59,514 bases of DNA from a bacterium BMS3Abin01 (GCA_002897715.1 BDUA01000011.1:1-59514); one strand, 5' to 3'. Shown: positions 1 to 9,664, counted from the first letter of the stretch. Translations and numbers: made by a program. The notes: a model not told the origin generated them from the letters alone.

Positions 1-635
1 CGGTAAACCCCCTGGGTAACCTGGAAGGGGTGTCGGTGGGCGCCCTGGGCCAGGTAGATATAAGTGGCTGGGCCATAGATCCCGGTACCGCTGACCCCAT
101 AGAGGTCCACGTCTACGTGAACGGCCAGTGGGGCGGCGCCTTCACCGCCGGTGGCTACCGGCCCGACGTGGGCGGCGCCTACCCGGGCTATGGCGACAAC
201 CATGGCTTCAGCGGGTCTGTCCGCGCCAATGACGCCAGCAACACCGTCTGCGCCTACGGCATCAACACCGGCGCGGGAGACACCAACTCCCTGCTGGGGT
301 GCAAGGTGATCGATGTTCCCGTCGGTCCCATCGGCAATCTGGACGGGGTGTCGGCCGGCACTCCGGGCCGGCTCGATGTGGGTGGCTGGGCCATCGACCC
401 TGATACCACCGACCCCATAGAGGTCCATATCTACGTAAACGGCCGGTGGGGCGGTGCCTTCACCGCCGGCGGCAGCCGGACCGACGTGGGCGCCGTCTAT
501 CCGGGCTACGGCGACAACCACGGCTTCAGCGGCAGCGTGACCGCCGCCGTCTCGGAAAGCTACACGGTGTGCGCCTACGGCATCAACGTAGGACCGGGAG
601 ACACCAATCCCTTGCTGGGTTGCCGAACCACGTGA
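1..635 (+). CDS. Secreted repeat protein, 3' end only (5' truncated by window edge)
   Basis: An open frame enters at the left edge (codons in phase with base 3) and stops with TGA at 633-635. The visible part is only two full copies of a ~105-residue repeat: Gly-Asn-Leu start, a GWAIDP core, VHIYVNG, PGYGDNHGFSG, and a C-terminal half with two cysteines (VCAYGIN and LLGC). The same repeat ends four other secreted proteins in this window, so this is probably the tail of another exported wall-associated enzyme or adhesin whose catalytic part lies outside. A GTG at base 30 could be called as a start but sits inside the first repeat, so it is not the real start. Function of the missing N-terminus is unknown. 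Confidence 0.85.
   Translation, partial: VNPLGNLEGVSVGALGQVDISGWAIDPGTADPIEVHVYVNGQWGGAFTAGGYRPDVGGAYPGYGDNHGFSGSVRANDASNTVCAYGINTGAGDTNSLLGCKVIDVPVGPIGNLDGVSAGTPGRLDVGGWAIDPDTTDPIEVHIYVNGRWGGAFTAGGSRTDVGAVYPGYGDNHGFSGSVTAAVSESYTVCAYGINVGPGDTNPLLGCRTT
12..632 (+). repeat. Two tandem ~310-bp GWAIDP repeats (type B)
   Basis: Unit 1 covers about 12-329 and unit 2 about 330-632. Both are the VNGQWGGAF/GFSG subtype with the paired cysteines. Long stretches are close to identical at DNA level to units at 10.8-11.2 kb. Confidence 0.85.
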
Positions 636-675
636 GGAATGAGTGTTAAGAACCTCCGGCAGCAGCTGAGGAAAC

Positions 676-2076
676 TCACGGCAGTCTCCTTTTTATTCTA
701 CCGGCAGCCCGTTTGAAACAACCAGCCAACCGCCGCCGGCTGCTCCAGTTCTTCCCAGGGCCGGGAATGCTGATAGCCAGCCTGCTGACGGTAGCATCGT
801 TCCGGTCCGCGTAGGCGATACTTTTGAGAAACCTTTTTATCGGTTGCGTGGTTTCCGACCAGTGGAATTCTGCGGCTACAGTCCGGAGGTTGCTGCTACA
901 ACGGCTACGGAGTTCATCATCATCCAGCAACCTCTCGATGGCATCAGCATAAGCCCGGGCATCACCGGGTCTGGTAACGAGCCCCAGCTTACGGTGCTGC
1001 ACCATGCTGCTGAGCGAGTCGCCATAGGTGGAGACGATCGGTAACGAAGACCAGATGCAGTCCAGGATTCTCGTGCGGAAGGAAAAACGGGTTTCGATGT
1101 GGTCGATATTGGCATTTACGCCCAGGTCGGACTCCAGCAGGAAGTTGACACGGTCCTTGTAAGCGACCCACCGGTCGTTAAAGAACACACTGCTGTTGAG
1201 GACACCCAGCTCACGGCTGAGCAGCAGCGCTTCGTCGTAGGCCCTCATCCTGGGAACGTTGGGGTCCGGATGCCCGGTACCCATGAAAAAAAGCTTTATG
1301 TCGCCACGTTTCTTAGCCAGGCTGGCTACCGCTCTGATGGGAGTGAATGGATCCAGCCAGTTATAAACGCCGCCACCCCAGAGCAGGATCTTATCGCCTG
1401 CACCGATTCCCGGATAAACTCCCTTCAGGACTTTTCCTGTAGCAACCGGTGGTTTGTCGGGAAGACCGAAAGGCACCACATCGATCAACTGATACAGGGA
1501 CTGGTCGTTATTGAAGCTCACCGGGTCCACCCGTCCGGCTGCGGACAGGAGACCCAGCCAGTAGTCCCTCTGCCGCTTTGAGGCACATATGAAAAAGTTA
1601 CCGAAGGCTAACTGTTCGATAATCGCAGACAGGACGTTTTCCTGCGTGGCGTTTTGCTCTGGGAGTCCGGCATGCTGGAACTGCGCCAGCGCCTCCAGGG
1701 CCATGGGGACGTAAAGATCGACGATAAGATACTTGCCAAGCTTCTTTATAGCGGGGAAATTATTGAGGATAAATCCCTGGCAGAGTATAGCGTCGCAGCT
1801 TGAAACCTGTTTGACCAGTGTCTTGTCTGAATAAGTAATCAGGTCGAAACCCTTGGGAGTAAGGTCGGACTCTTCCGGCGAGAATAACCTTACATCAGCT
1901 GTGTCGGCGAGCGCTCTGGCGAACTCCCAGCAGCGAATGCCCGGTCCCGCCATGGAGTCGGAGATCCGTTGATGGCTGATGATACCCAGGGTTATGTTGC
2001 CACCGGGCAATTTATCTACCTCTGGTTTCCGGTGAGCAACGGGATCAGGACGTACTGTAGATGGCAACCCGGACAT
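676..2076 (-). CDS. Glycosyltransferase, GT-B fold (GT1/GT4-like)
   Basis: 466 residues with a two-Rossmann layout. The N-terminal half contains LGIISHQRISDSMAGPGIR and a run like other surface-polysaccharide glycosyltransferases. The C-terminal half has an ILLWGGGVYNW nucleotide-sugar-domain entry strand and the IETRFSFRTRILDCIWSSLPIV stretch, equivalent to the donor-binding region of GT4 enzymes. A basic tail ends the protein. Its start overlaps the end of the upstream repeat-protein gene by 32 bp, so the two are probably cotranscribed. No signal peptide: a cytoplasmic or membrane-associated enzyme is expected. Donor and acceptor cannot be read from sequence. A later start would remove the unconserved first ~25 residues. 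Confidence 0.8.
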   Translation of the reverse strand: MSGLPSTVRPDPVAHRKPEVDKLPGGNITLGIISHQRISDSMAGPGIRCWEFARALADTADVRLFSPEESDLTPKGFDLITYSDKTLVKQVSSCDAILCQGFILNNFPAIKKLGKYLIVDLYVPMALEALAQFQHAGLPEQNATQENVLSAIIEQLAFGNFFICASKRQRDYWLGLLSAAGRVDPVSFNNDQSLYQLIDVVPFGLPDKPPVATGKVLKGVYPGIGAGDKILLWGGGVYNWLDPFTPIRAVASLAKKRGDIKLFFMGTGHPDPNVPRMRAYDEALLLSRELGVLNSSVFFNDRWVAYKDRVNFLLESDLGVNANIDHIETRFSFRTRILDCIWSSLPIVSTYGDSLSSMVQHRKLGLVTRPGDARAYADAIERLLDDDELRSRCSSNLRTVAAEFHWSETTQPIKRFLKSIAYADRNDATVSRLAISIPGPGKNWSSRRRLAGCFKRAAGRIKRRLP

Positions 2077-5000
2077 TCATATCGGTAGACAGGGGCTGGA
2101 TAACAGTGCCCTGATAATAGTAAGTGAGGATGTCGTTGAAACTGTCACCGCGCTCCGCCCGCATATAGGCTCCGTGGCCGCTCATGCCCACTCCGTGGCC
2201 GTTAAGAGCCATGCCGGCACAGTCCGGGTCGGGAACACTGGTCAGCCAGGGCCAGTAAGTGACTCCCCAGGCTTCCTGCGCCGAACGGGTCCTGCCATCC
2301 GAATTGGAGAAATAAGGCGTGATGGCCAAGGAACCATTATATGTCACCACCAGACCGTTGGTGGCGGTAACGGCGGCAGTCAGATCGGGGAAGCGTGCTT
2401 CCAGACCGTAGCCCTTGTATACCTGGTCATCGCCGTTGCCGTTACGGCTGTTCTTCAGGTGGAAGATATCCTGGCCGTTTTCGTAATACTTGCCGCCCCG
2501 GTTCACATGATAGAGAGCGTAATCACGGGCAGCGACGCTCATGGTTTTCAGGAATTCCTGCGGCGCCCCCGAGCTGCTTTCAGCGATCCCTCTCAGGTAG
2601 AGTTCCAGCGGCAGGTCATTGATGACCCAGACCTTTTGGGAAACGGGGGAATAACGGATTTCAACCGAGCCCCGGAAACGGTTATCGTCGAGGCTGGTAT
2701 CCCATGACGGGATATCGTGATAGGAGGTTACCTGCATTATCCCTTCAGCGTTTACCGGGTTCAGCCGGACATATGCCTGACTGGTCCTGCTGACGCCGGG
2801 TGCCTGGATGAAATATTCATCCGAGGAATAGCTCACAGTTACTGTCTCGCCGGCGTTAAAGGTAGCAAGCAGGGTCCCGTCGCCGTCGACGGCATTGAAA
2901 GCCGTGTCAGATGTCAAGGTGATCGGCACCCCGGGAGCTGGAACCGTGGTGCAGCCCAGGAAGGCGTTGTTCCCCAGCCCGGTATTTATGCTGTAGGCGC
3001 AGATATCATTACTGGCGGCGCTTACCGGCACAGTACCGCTGAAGCCGTGGGCAGCGCCGTAGCCGGGATAGGCGGCGCCCACATCGGTCCTGGTGGTATC
3101 GGCGGTAAAGGCGCCGCCCCACTGGCCGTTGACGTAGATGTGGATCTGGATGGGGTCGGTGGTGTCCGGGTCGATGGCCCAGCCGCTTACATCAACCTCG
3201 CCCGGGGCAGCCATCGACACCCCGTCCAGGTTGCCGAAGGGGTCTCCCGACAGCACGTCGACGACCTTGCATCCCAGCAGGGGGTTGGTGTCTCCCGCGC
3301 CCACGTTGATGCCGTAGGCGCACACCGTGTGCTGCCCGGGGGATACATTGTCCAGCTGGGCGCTGTAGCCGTGGTTGTCGCCGTAGCCCGGGTAGGCGGA
3401 GCCCACATCGGTCCGGGCGCTGTCGGCGGTAAAGGCGGTGACGTACTGATCGTCCACGTACAGGTGCACATCGATGGGGTCGGTGGTGTCCGGGTCGATG
3501 CCCCAGCCGTTCACATCAACCTGTCCCGGGTTTGCTACAGACGCACTGTCCAGGTTGCCGAAGGGGTCTCCCGACAGCACGTCGACGACCGTGCATCCCA
3601 GCAGGTTGTTGCCTCCGGGGCCGGTATTGATGCCGTAGGTACATACGGTGTGCGGCCCGGAGGATACATTGTCCAGCTGGGCGCTGTAGCCGTGGTTGTC
3701 GCCGTAGCCCGGGTAGGCGCCGCCCACGTCGGTCCGGGCGCCGTCGGCGGTAAAGGCGGTGACGTACTGATCGTCCACGTACAGGTGCACATCGATGGGG
3801 TCGGTGGTGTCCGGGTCGATGGCCCAGCCGCTCACATCAACCTGTCCCGGGTTTGCTACAGACGCACTGTCCAGGTTGCCGAAGGGGTCTCCCGACAGCA
3901 CGTCGACGACCGTGCATCCCAGCAGGGTGTTGGTGTCTCCCGCGCCCACGTTGATGCTGTAGGCGCACACCGTGTGCTGTCCGGGGGATACATCGTCCAG
4001 CTGGGCGCTGTAGCCGTGGTTGTCGCCGTAGCCCGGGTAGGCGCCGCCCACGTCGGTCCGGGCGCCGTCGGCGGTAAAGGCAGCGGCGAACCGGTCATCC
4101 ACATAGATATGCACGTCTATAGGGTCGGTAACGTCCGGGTCGATGGCCCAGCCGTTCACCTGGAAGCCAAAGGGGAGTCCCTGCCATGAGTCCAGGTTGC
4201 CGAAGGGATCACTGGGAATCGTCACGACCTCACATCCCAGCAGGGGGTTGGTGTCTCCCGCGCCTACGTTGATGCCATAGGTACACACGGTATGCGGGCC
4301 GGGGGATATGTTATTGATCTGGGCGCTGTAGCCGTGGTTATCGCCATGGCCCGGGAAGGCGGCGCCCACGTCGGTCCGGGCGCCGTCGGCGGTAAAGGCG
4401 GTGACGTACTGATCGTCCACGTACAGGTGCACATCGATGGGGTCGGTGGTATCGGGGTCGATGGCCCAGCCGTTCACCTGGAAGCCGAGGGTGATTCCCT
4501 GCAGGGAATCGATATTGCCGAAGGGATCACTGGAAATCGTCACGACCTCACATCCCAGCAGGGGGTTGGTGTCTCCCGCGCCTACGTTGATGCCATAGGT
4601 ACACACCATGTGTTGCCCGGGGGATACATTGTCGATCTGGGCGCTGTAGCCGTGGTTGTCGCCAAATCCCGGGTAGGCGGCGCCCACGTCGGGCCGGGCG
4701 CCGTCGGCGGTAAAGGTGGTGACGTACTGATCGTCCACGTACAGGTGCACATCGATGGGGTCGGTGGTATCGGGGTCGATGACCCAGCCGTTCATCTGGA
4801 AGCCGAGGGGGGCCGCCTGCAATGAGTCGACGTTGCCAAGGGGGTCGTTACCTAGGGAGTTGCCGGAAACGTCCACAGTGCTGCACCCCAGCAGGTTGTT
4901 GCCTCCGGCGCCGGTATTGATGCCGTAGGCACACACCGTATGCGGGCCGGGGGATATGTTATTGATCTGGGCGCTGAAGCCGTGGTTGTCGCCGTAGCCC

Positions 5001-5881
5001 GGGTAGGCGGCGCCCACGTCGGGCCGGGCGCCGTCGGCGGTAAAGGCGGTGACGTACTGATCGTCCACGTACAGGTGCACATCGATGGGATCGGTGGTAT
5101 CGGGGTCGATGGCCCAGCCGTTCACCTGGAAGCCGAGGGGGGTTCCCTGCAGGGAATCGATATTGCCGAGGGGGTAAAACAGCGGCACACTGAACCACCT
5201 CTCGGAAATAATGACGAAATTCTGATTGCCATGGAAGTGAGGCGTATATCTGTACAGGGATGCAGTCGCGCCGTTCTGTAAATAGACCGGTGTATCATCA
5301 ATTGTAATAGTGTCGCCGGTCAGGTATGGAGCGACCCGCGAATCACGGCTGTTGGCCAGGTCCATGTTCCAGCGGAGCTGCCAGGTGCCCCAGTCGACCT
5401 GCATGGCCAGGCCCGGATAGGACGAACAGGGGCTGGAGTCAGGGCAACCGTAACCCATGGCCCAGTCGATCGCCCAGGCCGGCGGCGCCGGGTTGGTGAT
5501 AAGGCTCTGTTCTTTCTGCAGGGTGGCCAGGATGACCTGAGGGTTTATTCCATACCAGTTTGCCACATTCCATATTATCTTTGAGGCACGCCAGCCCCTG
5601 GCGGCAATGTCGTTATTGGGGCCGATATAGGAATCCCTGGTTTCATAATAATCGGCGAGATAGCTGCCCTTGGATTCCAGAAAGGCCTGAACATCAGCTT
5701 CAGTCATGGTTGCCGTGTTGGTAAAGGCCGGGTCGGAAATTATATACGATGGGTTGAAGTCAGCCCTGGCGCTGCCATTGATATTCACCAGGATGACTAT
5801 CAGTAAAGCGAACAACGTAGAGACAGCCCACCTGGTGCAAGAAAAAAAAGCGGTCCGGTTTTCAACTTTATTATCCATCAT
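2045..5881 (-). CDS. Secreted transglycosylase-like + 7 repeats + SpoIID/LytB protein
   Basis: 1278 residues. A signal peptide/membrane segment lies at about 15-40. A lysozyme/transglycosylase-like domain (about 42-235) follows, with the LATLQKEQSLI stretch carrying a probable catalytic Glu, as in actinobacterial cell-wall lytic proteins. Next come seven copies of the ~105-residue GWAIDP repeat (six type A, last type B). The C-terminus (about 1040-1278) is a SpoIID/LytB domain: VWVINDLPLELYLRGIAESS, MSVAARDYALYHV and the GHGVGMSGHGAYMRAERG motif near the end. SpoIID enzymes are lytic transglycosylases that cut glycan strands already stripped of stem peptides. Having two glycan-active domains at opposite ends of a repeat stalk is unusual. 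It is followed with a 32-bp overlap by a glycosyltransferase gene. Confidence 0.85.
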   Translation of the reverse strand: MMDNKVENRTAFFSCTRWAVSTLFALLIVILVNINGSARADFNPSYIISDPAFTNTATMTEADVQAFLESKGSYLADYYETRDSYIGPNNDIAARGWRASKIIWNVANWYGINPQVILATLQKEQSLITNPAPPAWAIDWAMGYGCPDSSPCSSYPGLAMQVDWGTWQLRWNMDLANSRDSRVAPYLTGDTITIDDTPVYLQNGATASLYRYTPHFHGNQNFVIISERWFSVPLFYPLGNIDSLQGTPLGFQVNGWAIDPDTTDPIDVHLYVDDQYVTAFTADGARPDVGAAYPGYGDNHGFSAQINNISPGPHTVCAYGINTGAGGNNLLGCSTVDVSGNSLGNDPLGNVDSLQAAPLGFQMNGWVIDPDTTDPIDVHLYVDDQYVTTFTADGARPDVGAAYPGFGDNHGYSAQIDNVSPGQHMVCTYGINVGAGDTNPLLGCEVVTISSDPFGNIDSLQGITLGFQVNGWAIDPDTTDPIDVHLYVDDQYVTAFTADGARTDVGAAFPGHGDNHGYSAQINNISPGPHTVCTYGINVGAGDTNPLLGCEVVTIPSDPFGNLDSWQGLPFGFQVNGWAIDPDVTDPIDVHIYVDDRFAAAFTADGARTDVGGAYPGYGDNHGYSAQLDDVSPGQHTVCAYSINVGAGDTNTLLGCTVVDVLSGDPFGNLDSASVANPGQVDVSGWAIDPDTTDPIDVHLYVDDQYVTAFTADGARTDVGGAYPGYGDNHGYSAQLDNVSSGPHTVCTYGINTGPGGNNLLGCTVVDVLSGDPFGNLDSASVANPGQVDVNGWGIDPDTTDPIDVHLYVDDQYVTAFTADSARTDVGSAYPGYGDNHGYSAQLDNVSPGQHTVCAYGINVGAGDTNPLLGCKVVDVLSGDPFGNLDGVSMAAPGEVDVSGWAIDPDTTDPIQIHIYVNGQWGGAFTADTTRTDVGAAYPGYGAAHGFSGTVPVSAASNDICAYSINTGLGNNAFLGCTTVPAPGVPITLTSDTAFNAVDGDGTLLATFNAGETVTVSYSSDEYFIQAPGVSRTSQAYVRLNPVNAEGIMQVTSYHDIPSWDTSLDDNRFRGSVEIRYSPVSQKVWVINDLPLELYLRGIAESSSGAPQEFLKTMSVAARDYALYHVNRGGKYYENGQDIFHLKNSRNGNGDDQVYKGYGLEARFPDLTAAVTATNGLVVTYNGSLAITPYFSNSDGRTRSAQEAWGVTYWPWLTSVPDPDCAGMALNGHGVGMSGHGAYMRAERGDSFNDILTYYYQGTVIQPLSTDMNVRVAIYSTS
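2950..5175 (-). repeat. Seven tandem GWAIDP repeats inside the SpoIID protein gene
   Basis: Seven units of ~310-320 bp. Several blocks, for example the one encoding VDDQYVTAFTADGAR, recur almost unchanged in at least five units. This points to recent tandem amplification or gene conversion. The high-GC repeats also open long spurious frames on the other strand. Confidence 0.9.
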
Positions 5882-5909
5882 TGAATAATCGGCTCTCTGA
5901 TAAAAACTA

Positions 5910-6521
5910 TTACTGCGAACCGGTATAGGTTTTTATGCCCCCGGCGGAGTCTACATCTGACCTTGAGATTGTGAACTCTTCGGTAACAGCCACATATTTC
6001 CCGTCCTCAACCTTTAGGGCTCGAACGGTTTTTGTCTCCTGTTCAGCTGATATCTCACCGGCATCGAGGCCGCCGGCACCCGAGTACATGACGTTCTCGA
6101 ACGTTGTATGCCATTGACCTGATTCTTTCTCCTGTATAGTGAAACTGCCGGGCCCGTCAAGATAAAAGAATATGGAGATGTTCTTCTCGTTGATCCCCTT
6201 CTGGGCGGTGACGGTAGCGCTTAGCTTCGCCAGCGGCGGATGGTCAATAGTGGGTGCTGTGACGCCAGTCGTATCTTCTGGAACCGGCGGTAGATCATAA
6301 TTCCCGCTATTATCGGTTTTTACAGCTGCCCCTGACGAGATGGTATCTATCAAGGCACCTGTCTTTGTGGTCTCGTCCGGCTTGTCCGTGACCGTACCCG
6401 CCCGCTTCTCTGCATTCTGTGTTCCATCACAGGCCATCACAGGGAATACAAAGATTCCAACGGCGGTGATAATAAGTAAACTGATTATGATTGCTTTAAT
6501 CTTTTTATCCATGATCATCAT
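5910..6521 (-). CDS. Secreted or lipid-anchored hypothetical protein
   Basis: 203 residues, not recognised. The N-terminus has basic residues (KKIK) and a hydrophobic segment ending FPVMAC. This fits either a signal peptide or a weak lipobox with the Cys at about residue 31. The middle is low-complexity and Thr/Asp-rich. The C-terminal ~110 residues look like a small beta-sandwich (LSATVTAQKGINEKNISIFFYLDGPGSFTIQEKESGQW) of the kind seen in surface proteins. Base composition is lower in G+C than the flanking repeat genes. It lies 28 bp upstream of the SpoIID-protein gene on the same strand, so the two may be coexpressed. Confidence 0.65.
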   Translation of the reverse strand: MMIMDKKIKAIIISLLIITAVGIFVFPVMACDGTQNAEKRAGTVTDKPDETTKTGALIDTISSGAAVKTDNSGNYDLPPVPEDTTGVTAPTIDHPPLAKLSATVTAQKGINEKNISIFFYLDGPGSFTIQEKESGQWHTTFENVMYSGAGGLDAGEISAEQETKTVRALKVEDGKYVAVTEEFTISRSDVDSAGGIKTYTGSQ

Positions 6522-6732
6522 AGTTCGCGACTACCGCCCAGGGCTTTCTGACAATGATAATTAAAAGGGGGAATAGTATTCATTTTTCTAAAGGATCTCA
6601 ATATCCTTTTAATTCATACCCCGGAGATGCTTCCGGTTACACCTCTGGGCTGGTTAAGGGCTCGCGGCAAATTGTTATCTGGGGGTAAAATCAGCATGCA
6701 GCGGTCGCAAAAAGTGCGTCCCGGCGCCGCCC
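6522..6732. other. AT-rich intergenic stretch with one hairpin
   Basis: 211 bp between the amidase stop and the start of the hypothetical secreted gene (both minus strand). A 7-bp stem with 6-nt loop (AAAGGAT / ATCCTTT) lies at 6590-6609 with T-rich flanks. It may act as a weak terminator, but no strong U-tract follows it on the minus strand. No gene seen. Confidence 0.4.
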
Positions 6733-9540
6733 CTATATCTGACGGCACCCCAGCAGGGGGTTGGTGTCTCCCGCCCCCAGGTTGATGCCGTAGGCGCAGA
6801 CGGTGTAGCTTCCCGAGACGGCGGCGGTCACGCTGCCGCTGAAGCCGTGGCTGTCGCCGTAGCCCGGGTAGGCCGAACCCACGTCGGTCCGGGTACCGTC
6901 GGCGGTGAAGGCGCCGCCCCACTGGCCGTTCACGTAGATATGTACCTGGATGGGGCCGGTGGTGCCGGGGTCGATAGCCCAGCCGCCCATGTCTATCTGG
7001 ACATGGTCGGGGTCGGAGGGGTCGGGGCTGCCCAGGGAGAGCGAGTTCAGGTCACCGAAGGGGTTTACCGGCACATCGATCACCTTGCACCCCAGCAGGG
7101 GGTTGGTGTCTCCCGCCCCCTGGTTGATGCCGTAGGCGCAGACGGTGTTGACAGCGGAGCGAACCGCTACGCTGCCGCTGAAGCCGTGGCTGTCGCCGTA
7201 GCCCGGGAAGGCGGAACCCACGTCGGTCCGGGTGGCGTCGGCGGTGAAGGCGCCGCCCCACTGGCCGTTCACGTAGATGTGTACTGCTATGGGTTCAGCG
7301 GTGCCGGGGTCCAGGGCCCAGCCGCTCACATCGAGCTGGCCCGGAGCACCTGCCGATACTCCTTCCAGGTTACCGAAGGGGTTTACCGGCACATCGATCA
7401 CTCTGCATCCCAGCAGGGAATTACCTCCCGGCCCGGTGTTGATGCCGTAGGCGCAGACCGTGTTGCGGGCGGCGCTAACCGGGATGGTGCCGCTGAAGCC
7501 GTGGTCAGGCGCGTAATCCGGGTAGCTGTTATCCACGTCTGCCCGCGGGTCGTTTGCCGTCAGCACCCCGCCCCACTGGCCGTTCACGTAGATGTGTACC
7601 TGGATGGGTTCGATGCTGTCCGGGTCGATGGCCCAGCCGCCCAGGCTGAGCTGGTTGGGGCCGGCCAGGGAAAGGGAATTCAGGTCACCGAAGGGGTCCA
7701 CCGGCACATCGATCACCTTGCACCCCAGCAGGGGGTTGGTGTCTCGCACCCCGGCGTTGATGGCGTAAGTACACACCGTATGTGGACCGGAAGATACATT
7801 ATCGATCCGCGCGCTGTAGCCGTGGTCATCCCCATATCCCGGGTAGACGGCGCCCACATCGGTCCTGGTGTTATCGGCGGTAAAGGCAGAGACGTACCGG
7901 CCGTCCATATAAAGATGCACATCGATGGGCTCGGTAACATCCGGATCGATGGCCCAGCCATCCACATTGATCTGGTTGGGGCCGGTCAGGGAAAGTGAGT
8001 TCAGGTCACCGAAGGGATCCACCGGCACATCGATCACCTTGCACCCCAGCAGGGGGTTGCTGTCTCCCGCCCCCACATTGATACCGTAGGTACACACCGT
8101 GTGAGGACCGGAGGATACATTATCTATCTGCGCGCTGTAGCCGTGGCTGTCCCCGTAGCCCGGATAGGCGGCGCCCACGTCGGGCCGGCTGCCGTCGGCG
8201 CTAAAGGCAGTGATGTACCGGTCGTCCATATAAATGTGTACCTCGACAGGGCCGGTGGTGTCAAAGTCGATGGCCCAGCCGCTAGAGATAATTTGCCCAG
8301 GACCAGTTATGGCTACAGAGTCCAACGTTCCGTGCGGCCTGACAAAATCAACGTAGGCATCATTGCGCAGTGAAGGCAGATACTGATAAAGATTATCGCC
8401 CGGGCATGTTGTTGAAATCACATCCCTGTGTCCCAGGTAGTTGGGAAGGTAAGTTCCATTGAGATAATCGTTTCCGAGGGGATTGATCTGATTGACGATG
8501 GATTTCCAGGTCATCAGTTCCACCAGGGCCTTGTATGTCTGGGACGATACTTCCCCGCTTCTGTAATCGCCCAGAACGGCGATTCCGATCGAGCCGTAAT
8601 TCCAGCTCAGAGCGTGTCCGCCTATTACACCGTTCCCGCCATAGCGGCCTTCATATATATTTCCGTTACGGTCAACCAGGAAGTTGTAACCGATATCACC
8701 CCAACCCAGACTTACAGCATGATAATAATATATTGACCTTACCGTAGCTGCCGGATTCGAGTCGAAGTTGTTTGTAACAGTATGGTGGATTATCTGTTTC
8801 CTGGGTGTCTGGTACTCCGGCTCCCAGGTCATGTAATCCTCATCGGCGCCCCATTGGGCTCTGGAGATGATAGCCGGCTGGGCGCTGGCGGGCGGAGGCT
8901 GGGCAAAGGCGCCAACCTTTCTCCAGATAGCAGCCGGAGACAGCGGTGATTCATGGTAGCCCATAGCGTCGATATAACTGGCGGTCAGCCTGCTTACCGT
9001 CGGTGACTCACCAGCCTGGTTGCTGGTTAGATTAAGCCTGTACTGGAAAAAACGCGCTTCATCATAAAAGACAAGCTGACCTATTGTCTCCCCGGCCGAT
9101 TTCGTTTCATTGACATGATCCGGTACTGCATCATCGGCAACCGGGACCTTCAGCCAGTCACCCCAGTTCGTACCATCCCGGCTGAATCTTACTTCCGCCT
9201 CTACGCCACCGCCATCCGGCACATCTTCGACCCAATGGAGCCCCAGGGCGTTAAAAGCGTAGTCCGCCTGCAGCCGGCCGGAAGTATAGGTGCCGGCTGA
9301 TTCCGCCTCTGAAAGCATGATTACTTGTTGTCCAGTTCCGGTTATAGATGTTACGGAAGCGCCCTCCGTCGCTCCTTCGAGGAAATCAGAGCCTGACAGG
9401 ACAATATCGTCACCGATGGTCTCCGGCGGGGCCTGGTTACCACCGAACCCTCCGCTCGCCAGGGTAAAGACGACCAGGGCCAGAATGACTCCGGCGGTAA
9501 AGAATAAGCTACGATTCTTGATATTCAAAACCATTTCCAC
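6733..9540 (-). CDS. Secreted N-acetylmuramoyl-L-alanine amidase (PGRP type) with 5 repeats
   Basis: 935 residues: signal/TM segment at about 10-30, an Asp/Ser-rich beta region to about 200, then a peptidoglycan-recognition-type amidase (Amidase_2) at about 220-395. Zn ligands are visible as the His in QIIHHTVTNN and in the His and Cys of GHRDVISTTCPGD. The entry motif ISRAQWGAD and the GSIGIAVLGDY strand are typical of the family. It should cleave the MurNAc-L-Ala bond. Five GWAIDP repeats follow (two type A, then three type B) and the protein ends in the last one. Divergent from the glucosaminidase gene across 124 bp. Confidence 0.9.
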   Translation of the reverse strand: MEMVLNIKNRSLFFTAGVILALVVFTLASGGFGGNQAPPETIGDDIVLSGSDFLEGATEGASVTSITGTGQQVIMLSEAESAGTYTSGRLQADYAFNALGLHWVEDVPDGGGVEAEVRFSRDGTNWGDWLKVPVADDAVPDHVNETKSAGETIGQLVFYDEARFFQYRLNLTSNQAGESPTVSRLTASYIDAMGYHESPLSPAAIWRKVGAFAQPPPASAQPAIISRAQWGADEDYMTWEPEYQTPRKQIIHHTVTNNFDSNPAATVRSIYYYHAVSLGWGDIGYNFLVDRNGNIYEGRYGGNGVIGGHALSWNYGSIGIAVLGDYRSGEVSSQTYKALVELMTWKSIVNQINPLGNDYLNGTYLPNYLGHRDVISTTCPGDNLYQYLPSLRNDAYVDFVRPHGTLDSVAITGPGQIISSGWAIDFDTTGPVEVHIYMDDRYITAFSADGSRPDVGAAYPGYGDSHGYSAQIDNVSSGPHTVCTYGINVGAGDSNPLLGCKVIDVPVDPFGDLNSLSLTGPNQINVDGWAIDPDVTEPIDVHLYMDGRYVSAFTADNTRTDVGAVYPGYGDDHGYSARIDNVSSGPHTVCTYAINAGVRDTNPLLGCKVIDVPVDPFGDLNSLSLAGPNQLSLGGWAIDPDSIEPIQVHIYVNGQWGGVLTANDPRADVDNSYPDYAPDHGFSGTIPVSAARNTVCAYGINTGPGGNSLLGCRVIDVPVNPFGNLEGVSAGAPGQLDVSGWALDPGTAEPIAVHIYVNGQWGGAFTADATRTDVGSAFPGYGDSHGFSGSVAVRSAVNTVCAYGINQGAGDTNPLLGCKVIDVPVNPFGDLNSLSLGSPDPSDPDHVQIDMGGWAIDPGTTGPIQVHIYVNGQWGGAFTADGTRTDVGSAYPGYGDSHGFSGSVTAAVSGSYTVCAYGINLGAGDTNPLLGCRQI
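6736..8335 (-). repeat. Five tandem GWAIDP repeats in the amidase gene
   Basis: Two N-terminal units are subtype A (YMDDRY..., HGYSA), and three C-terminal units are subtype B (VNGQWGG, HGFSG). Each encodes the two conserved cysteines. Confidence 0.88.
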
Positions 9541-9664
9541 TTTAGTTATTTACCACTCTCATTCATGACGTTCTTCCAAACATTTATATAATATTTACGC
9601 AGTTTTATCTGCACATCGGAACATATATCCTTTACTGACTATAATACTCGGTCAAAAAAATCTT
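9541..9664. promoter_or_regulatory. Divergent promoter region of amidase and glucosaminidase genes
   Basis: 124-bp AT-rich gap between two divergent wall-hydrolase genes. A perfect TATAAT lies at 9640-9645 on the plus strand, 20 bp before the TTG start of the glucosaminidase gene, but no good -35 hexamer is seen. Shared regulation is plausible. Confidence 0.45.

Noticed and set aside
2717-4189. 490-residue antisense open frame (and several similar ones across 2.7-8 kb and 38-40 kb)
   Set aside because: They are mirror frames of the GC-rich tandem repeats and the duplicated propeller. The translations are low-complexity Val/Gly/His strings and the opposite frame has clear domains.
2950-5175. 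Regular repeats suggestive of a CRISPR-like array
   Set aside because: Units are ~310 bp, in frame, and encode a conserved protein domain without unique spacers.
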